Shown here: piece after piece, positions 60,590 through 64,000 of the stretch | Numbering within the stretch: position 1 is the stretch's first letter | Layout of the letters: each line of letters opens with the position of its first letter | Assembly: GCF_900048895.1 (NCBI RefSeq) | Contig: NZ_LT160635.1 | Location: 62,001-126,000 of the forward strand | Reading direction: 5' to 3' | Origin: Neglectibacter timonensis | GTDB taxonomy: Bacteria; Bacillota; Clostridia; Oscillospirales; Acutalibacteraceae | Length of the DNA stretch: 64,000 nt | Position numbers and translations under genes: made by a program | The notes under the pieces: generated by a model | Database searches by the model: none | Told to the model about the DNA's origin: nothing | Seen by the model: the letters and a program-made list of their open reading frames with translations, nothing else

Positions 60590-61684
60590 TTACATCCCGG
60601 CTTCAGAGTATGGGTGGAACGCCTGCTGCCCTTTGCATTTCTCCGTGCCGTAGCGCAGGGCTTCGTCCAGCAGGGCGCGAAGGCTTTCCGGCGGCGTGTC
60701 GGGGGTCATGTTGTTGCCCGCCGCCAAAATGAGCCGTCCTTCGGGACGGTAGTAGGTGTCAATCATAAACCGCACCTCTTCCCGTACCTCCTCCGGCGTG
60801 CCGTAGGGGATGATCTGCTGCACGTCGAACCCGGCCCAGAAGCAGAGCTGCCCGCCGAATTTTTCCGCGATTTCCCTTTCCTGCATGGTATATTTCTGGA
60901 TGGGGTGCAGCACGTCCAGACCAATTTCAATGAGGTCCGGGATCATCATTTCGATGTTTCCGCAGGCGTGCAGCCAGAAATGCATGCCCAGCTGATGGGC
61001 GTACTCGATGAGCTCCCTGTAATAGGGCTTGAAAAATTCCCGGAAGATTTCCAGAGAGAAAAAGGGCCCTTTCTGGGTGCCGATGTCGTCGCTGGTCCAG
61101 ACGGCGTCCAAGCGGAGCTCCTCCCTTCCGCGCCGGAGCATGACCTTGTAAAAATCTGTCAGGGCCCGGAACAGCCGGTGCACCTTGTCGGGGGACTCGT
61201 AGAAATCGCACAGCGCGTTTTCCATGCCCCGCAGGGACCAGAGCCGTTCAAACAGCCAGTACCACCAGAGCCCCACCCGGTAGGTCCCGTCGTCCGGCGG
61301 AACGTTTCCGGGAATCAGGCCTGGGTAACCAGGGTCGGGAAAATCCGCCAGCACCGCGTCCAGCTGGTCCCACTGCAGGGCTGTAACGGCATCCAGCGAG
61401 GTGTTCTCGGGGAAAAAATTGTCCACGTTCATCCACCGGTAGGAGGGGGCGTCCTTTGGAGCCTGAAAAACATCGGGGATTTTGAAATCAATCCTGGTGA
61501 AATCGCAGGGGCAGGAGTCCAGAATTTCCCGGATCAGGGGAGCCTTTTCCCCAAAGACAGAGGGATCGGCCCAATGCTGCACGGCAATGGGGACCCTGCG
61601 GGCACGGCCCTTTCCTTCGATCACCCCCGCCATTTCTTCCCTGGTCAGGGGCCTGTCAAATTCTGAAGAGATTCCGGTTGTCAT
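60590..61684 (-). CDS. uroporphyrinogen decarboxylase/MtaA-like protein
   Basis: A 364-aa TIM-barrel protein of the UROD superfamily, on the branch that includes MtaA-type corrinoid methyltransferases. Blocks are TSDDIGTQKGPFFSLEIFREFFKPYYRELIEYAHQLGMHFWLHACGNIEMMIPDLIEIGLDVLHPIQ (HxCG zinc-site motif) and GRLILAAGNNMTPDTPPES. The HACGN motif and the missing heme-type N-terminus suggest methyl transfer rather than heme synthesis. No corrinoid protein gene is adjacent, which is unusual. The ATG at 61684 is supported by AGAGAGG; the long upstream ORF extension was rejected. Confidence 0.85.
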   Translation of the reverse strand: MTTGISSEFDRPLTREEMAGVIEGKGRARRVPIAVQHWADPSVFGEKAPLIREILDSCPCDFTRIDFKIPDVFQAPKDAPSYRWMNVDNFFPENTSLDAVTALQWDQLDAVLADFPDPGYPGLIPGNVPPDDGTYRVGLWWYWLFERLWSLRGMENALCDFYESPDKVHRLFRALTDFYKVMLRRGREELRLDAVWTSDDIGTQKGPFFSLEIFREFFKPYYRELIEYAHQLGMHFWLHACGNIEMMIPDLIEIGLDVLHPIQKYTMQEREIAEKFGGQLCFWAGFDVQQIIPYGTPEEVREEVRFMIDTYYRPEGRLILAAGNNMTPDTPPESLRALLDEALRYGTEKCKGQQAFHPYSEAGM

Positions 61685-61957
61685 TTTGAGATCGCATCCT
61701 CTCTGTAAACGGACCGCCGTGCACTGCGGCGGCCCTTTCTTTTTCCAGCCTTCCGTCCCCTTCCGCAATTCCCGGCCAAGGGGGTTCTTGCTGCCATTAT
61801 AGCGGATCTCGCGGGATCGTGCCAGGGCATTTTTTAAAATTCCCAAATGATCTTGGGGGATGGGAAGCGGACTGCTATGATAGGCGGGAAAAAGCGCAGG
61901 CGCACGGCCCCATAAAAAGTGGGGGAAAAAATTTTGCAAAAAAATGAAGTTTCCCTC

Positions 61958-61988
61958 TTGACCCTCACGCCGCGTGAGGGAGTAGGAT
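61958..61988 (+). promoter_or_regulatory. MerR-type promoter with palindromic operator
   Basis: TTGACC (61958-61963) and TAGGAT (61983-61988) are separated by 19 bases, the overlong spacer typical of MerR-activated promoters. A perfect palindrome, arms CCCTCACGC and GCGTGAGGG (61962-61980), fills the spacer. The next gene is a TipA-type MerR protein, so this is probably autoregulation. Confidence 0.85.
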
Positions 61989-62021
61989 AGAACCACGGTA
62001 CCGGAAAGAAGGAGGATTTCC

Positions 62022-62786
62022 ATGGAGGAAGACAGGAACAGAGAGCTGCTGCTGACCGTGAAGGAGACGGCCCGGCTTAGCGGTGTGAGCGTGCGCACGC
62101 TCCACTACTATGATGAGATCGGCCTGCTGCGGCCTGCCGAAGTGACCCAGGCCGGCTACCGGCTCTATGGGGAGCGGGAGCTCCTCCGGCTGCAGCAGAT
62201 CCTGCTGTTCCGGGAACTGGAATTTCCCCTCAAAGAAATAATGCCTCTGCTGGAAGCGGCGGAGACCGGCCGGAACAGTGCGCTGGAAAGACAGAAGTCC
62301 CTGTTGGAACTGAAGCGGGAGCGGCTTTCCGGGTTGATCAGGCTGGTGGAAAACTTGATGAAAGGAGAACGGAACATGAATTTTGAGGCTTTTGACAAGA
62401 AGGAATACGAAGCGCGGCGCGACGCCTACGCGGAGGAGGCGCGGGAACGCTGGGGGGATACTGAGGCTTACCGGGAATCCCAGCGCAGGACTGCCGCTTA
62501 CAAGGATGGGGACTGGACGGAAATTCAGGAAGAGATGGAGGGGATTTTCCGGCGGTTTGCGGACTGCATGGACCAGAGCCCGGAGCCGGCAGGGGCAAGG
62601 GGGCCGGCCGGCGAGCTGCAGGCATATCTCAGCCGGCGGTTTTACCTATGCACGCCGGAGATCCTTTCCGGGCTGGGGGAGATGTACGCGGCGGACCAGA
62701 GGTTCCGCGCCTATTTCGACAAAATCCGCCCCGGGCTGGCTGACTATGTGTCGGAGGCACTGAAGGCGCATGCGGCTTCCCTTTGA
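62022..62786 (+). CDS. MerR regulator with TipAS drug-binding domain
   Basis: A 254-aa TipAL-type activator. The MerR winged helix (about 10-80: LTVKETARLSGVSVRTLHYYDEIGLLRPAEVTQAGYRLYGERELLRLQQILLFRELEFPLKEI) is joined by a coiled coil to a TipAS domain (about 125-250: FDKKEYEARRDAYAEEARERWGDTEAYRESQRRTA, and so on). TipAS binds thiopeptide and other peptide antibiotics. An internal start at MNFEAFD (62377, after AAGGAGAACGGAAC) could also give the separate TipAS form, as in Streptomyces. GAAGGAGGA precedes the ATG. It has its own MerR-type promoter. Confidence 0.92.
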   Translation: MEEDRNRELLLTVKETARLSGVSVRTLHYYDEIGLLRPAEVTQAGYRLYGERELLRLQQILLFRELEFPLKEIMPLLEAAETGRNSALERQKSLLELKRERLSGLIRLVENLMKGERNMNFEAFDKKEYEARRDAYAEEARERWGDTEAYRESQRRTAAYKDGDWTEIQEEMEGIFRRFADCMDQSPEPAGARGPAGELQAYLSRRFYLCTPEILSGLGEMYAADQRFRAYFDKIRPGLADYVSEALKAHAASL

Positions 62787-62971
62787 GCGGCCGCTGGTTA
62801 ACGGATACCCAAAGGCTTACTGTGCATTCTGCGGACGGCTTTTGAACCTTTCTGCGTAAAAAACTTATCATCCTTTTGGCGTTGCGAGTACGGCAGTGTT
62901 TTTCGGGTTTTTACGGTATGCCTGAAATACGGCACATAGGCCGTGCAATCGGTTTACGCAGCGCCTGCGGG

Positions 62972-62999
62972 GGGCCGGAAGATATTTTTCTTCCGGCCC
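62972..62999. other. hairpin between TipA-like and methyltransferase genes
   Basis: GGGCCGGAAGA pairs with TCTTCCGGCCC around ATATTT. No T-run follows on either strand, so it is a weak terminator or regulatory palindrome. Otherwise nothing is recognised in 62787-63097. Confidence 0.45.
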
Positions 63000-63097
63000 T
63001 GTACTTTTCCGCCGGGTTGCTTTATACTGGACAGAAACCCGTAAAATCGGGAATGCGTTTCCCGGGAGGGAGACACAAGAGAACAGGAGGGTGGGCC

Positions 63098-63889
63098 ATG
63101 CCGGAGAACGCGGAAATTGACGGCGGCAGGTTTTTTGACTGGGGACGGGCTTCCCAGGAGTATGCCAAATATCGGGATATCTATCCGGAGGAGTTTTACC
63201 AAAGGATTGTTGGAGCCGGCCTGTGCGTCAAAGGGCAGAGGGTGCTGGATCTGGGCACGGGTACAGGGGTGCTGCCCCGCAATCTGTACCGGTACGGCGC
63301 GGAGTTCGTGGGTACGGATATTTCCCCCCAACAGATCGGGCAGGCCAGGGCGCTGTCCGCTGCGGGCGGTATGGATATTGCTTACGAATGCGTTGCTGCG
63401 GAGGAATGCAGATATCCAGACGGTTCCTTTGACGTGGCGACCGCCTGCCAGTGTTTTTTCTACTTCAACCACCAGGTGCTGGCGCCCAGGCTCAGCAGGA
63501 TGCTGAAACCTGACGGGAGGCTGGCGCTGCTGTACATGGCCTGGCTTCCCGGGGAGGACACCATAGCGGCTGCCAGTGAAAAGCTGGTGCTGCGGTACAA
63601 TCCCTCCTGGTCGGGCGGCGGAGAGACACGGCACGAAATTTTCGTGCCCCAGGTCTATGAACAGTATTTTGAGGCGGAGAGCAGCCAGGTCTTTGATCTG
63701 CAGGTCCCCTTTACCCGGGAAAGCTGGAACGGCCGGATCAAGGCTTGCCGGGGAATCGGCGCGTCCCTGAGCGGGGAGGAGATCGCCGGGTTTGAACGGG
63801 AACACAGGGCGCTGCTGGCGGCCTGCGCGCCGGAGGAATTCCAGATTCTCCATTATGCGGCAATCACGGTGCTGAAACGCAGGGTGTGA
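63098..63889 (+). CDS. SAM-dependent class I methyltransferase
   Basis: A 263-aa methyltransferase. SAM-binding motif I is VLDLGTGTGVLP (about 49-60), motif II VGTDISPQQI and motif IV-like FDVATACQCFFYF, with LKPDGRLALLYMAWLP after it. This matches the Methyltransf_11/25 group, which act on small molecules. The substrate is not apparent. The ATG at 63098 follows AGGAGGGTG. The GNAT gene starts 33 bases later and may be in the same transcript. Confidence 0.9.
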   Translation: MPENAEIDGGRFFDWGRASQEYAKYRDIYPEEFYQRIVGAGLCVKGQRVLDLGTGTGVLPRNLYRYGAEFVGTDISPQQIGQARALSAAGGMDIAYECVAAEECRYPDGSFDVATACQCFFYFNHQVLAPRLSRMLKPDGRLALLYMAWLPGEDTIAAASEKLVLRYNPSWSGGGETRHEIFVPQVYEQYFEAESSQVFDLQVPFTRESWNGRIKACRGIGASLSGEEIAGFEREHRALLAACAPEEFQILHYAAITVLKRRV

Positions 63890-63921
63890 TTTGGCTGCCT
63901 GCCGGGAAAGGGGCGGTAAGG

Positions 63922-64000
63922 ATGATGATGAAGGAAATCACGCTGCGGGCCTACCGCAGCGAAGATCTGCCGGAGCTGCTGCGGCTCTTTCATGAGACAG
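63922..64000 (+). CDS. GNAT family acetyltransferase, N-terminus only
   Basis: The gene runs off the right edge. The visible start MMMKEITLRAYRSEDLPELLRLFHET is the usual first strand and helix of a GNAT N-acetyltransferase. There are three tandem ATGs (63922, 63925, 63928), and AAGGGGCGG and TAAGG upstream do not decide between them. It lies just downstream of the methyltransferase gene. Confidence 0.65.
   Translation, partial: MMMKEITLRAYRSEDLPELLRLFHET

Overview
The window looks like a chromosomal segment of a GC-rich, spore-former-related member of the Clostridia, most likely the Oscillospirales (Flavonifractor/Lawsonibacter-like). This is an inference from strong AGGAGG-type ribosome binding sites, two T-box leaders, a TPP riboswitch on a ykoFEDC operon, a GTP-type PEP carboxykinase, a Spo0A-type DNA-binding domain and six S-layer-homology (SLH) surface proteins. 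I see no rRNA, tRNA, CRISPR array or prophage structural genes.

Layout. 0-8.6 kb: mostly minus-strand housekeeping and regulatory genes. These are a partial HTH/cupin regulator downstream of a T-box leader, a double-GntR regulator, an aldo/keto reductase, a rhomboid-like membrane protein, an amidase, a PIG-V-like mannosyltransferase and a DegV protein. 8.7-18.8 kb: a CAP-SLH protein, a CorC/CNNM transporter with a structured leader, a TPP-controlled thiamine-precursor ECF transporter (ykoFEDC), a DUF308 membrane protein, proS under a Pro T-box, and a stand-alone Spo0A_C-like protein. 18.9-36 kb: two copies of the same cassette, 'tyrosine recombinase - short segment bounded by inverted repeats and carrying a promoter - SLH surface protein', separated by DUF1846, AraC/GH4 and pckG genes. 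36-54.2 kb: more very large SLH proteins, one of them behind a c-di-GMP-I (GEMM) riboswitch and terminator, plus a PadR/secreted-protein cluster. 54.4-64 kb: a SUKH-like protein, MerR, TetR and TipA-type regulators, a purine permease, a TetR-ABC exporter operon, a UROD/MtaA-like protein, a methyltransferase and the start of a GNAT gene.

Main result. At 33.4 kb two 24-base copies of one sequence lie in exact inverted orientation. Each is itself a 9-6-9 palindrome. They flank about 145 bp holding a promoter that points at the SLH gene at 33734, and the recombinase gene lies immediately upstream. The second cassette (24.7-25.8 kb) has the same gene order on the other strand, with shorter 13-base inverted repeats. 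There the best promoter points away from the 1,896-aa SLH gene, and a terminator blocks read-through. The simplest reading is a pair of phase-variation switches, one captured ON and the other OFF, each with its own dedicated invertase. A third large SLH protein (43073) appears to be under c-di-GMP control. Together these suggest a surface coat controlled both by random DNA inversion and by second-messenger signalling.

Three intergenic regions (28.5, 55.9 and 60.1-60.6 kb) carry members of one palindromic interspersed repeat family, including two tandem copies of about 106 bp. All functional names are family-level assignments from reading motifs; no database searches were run.
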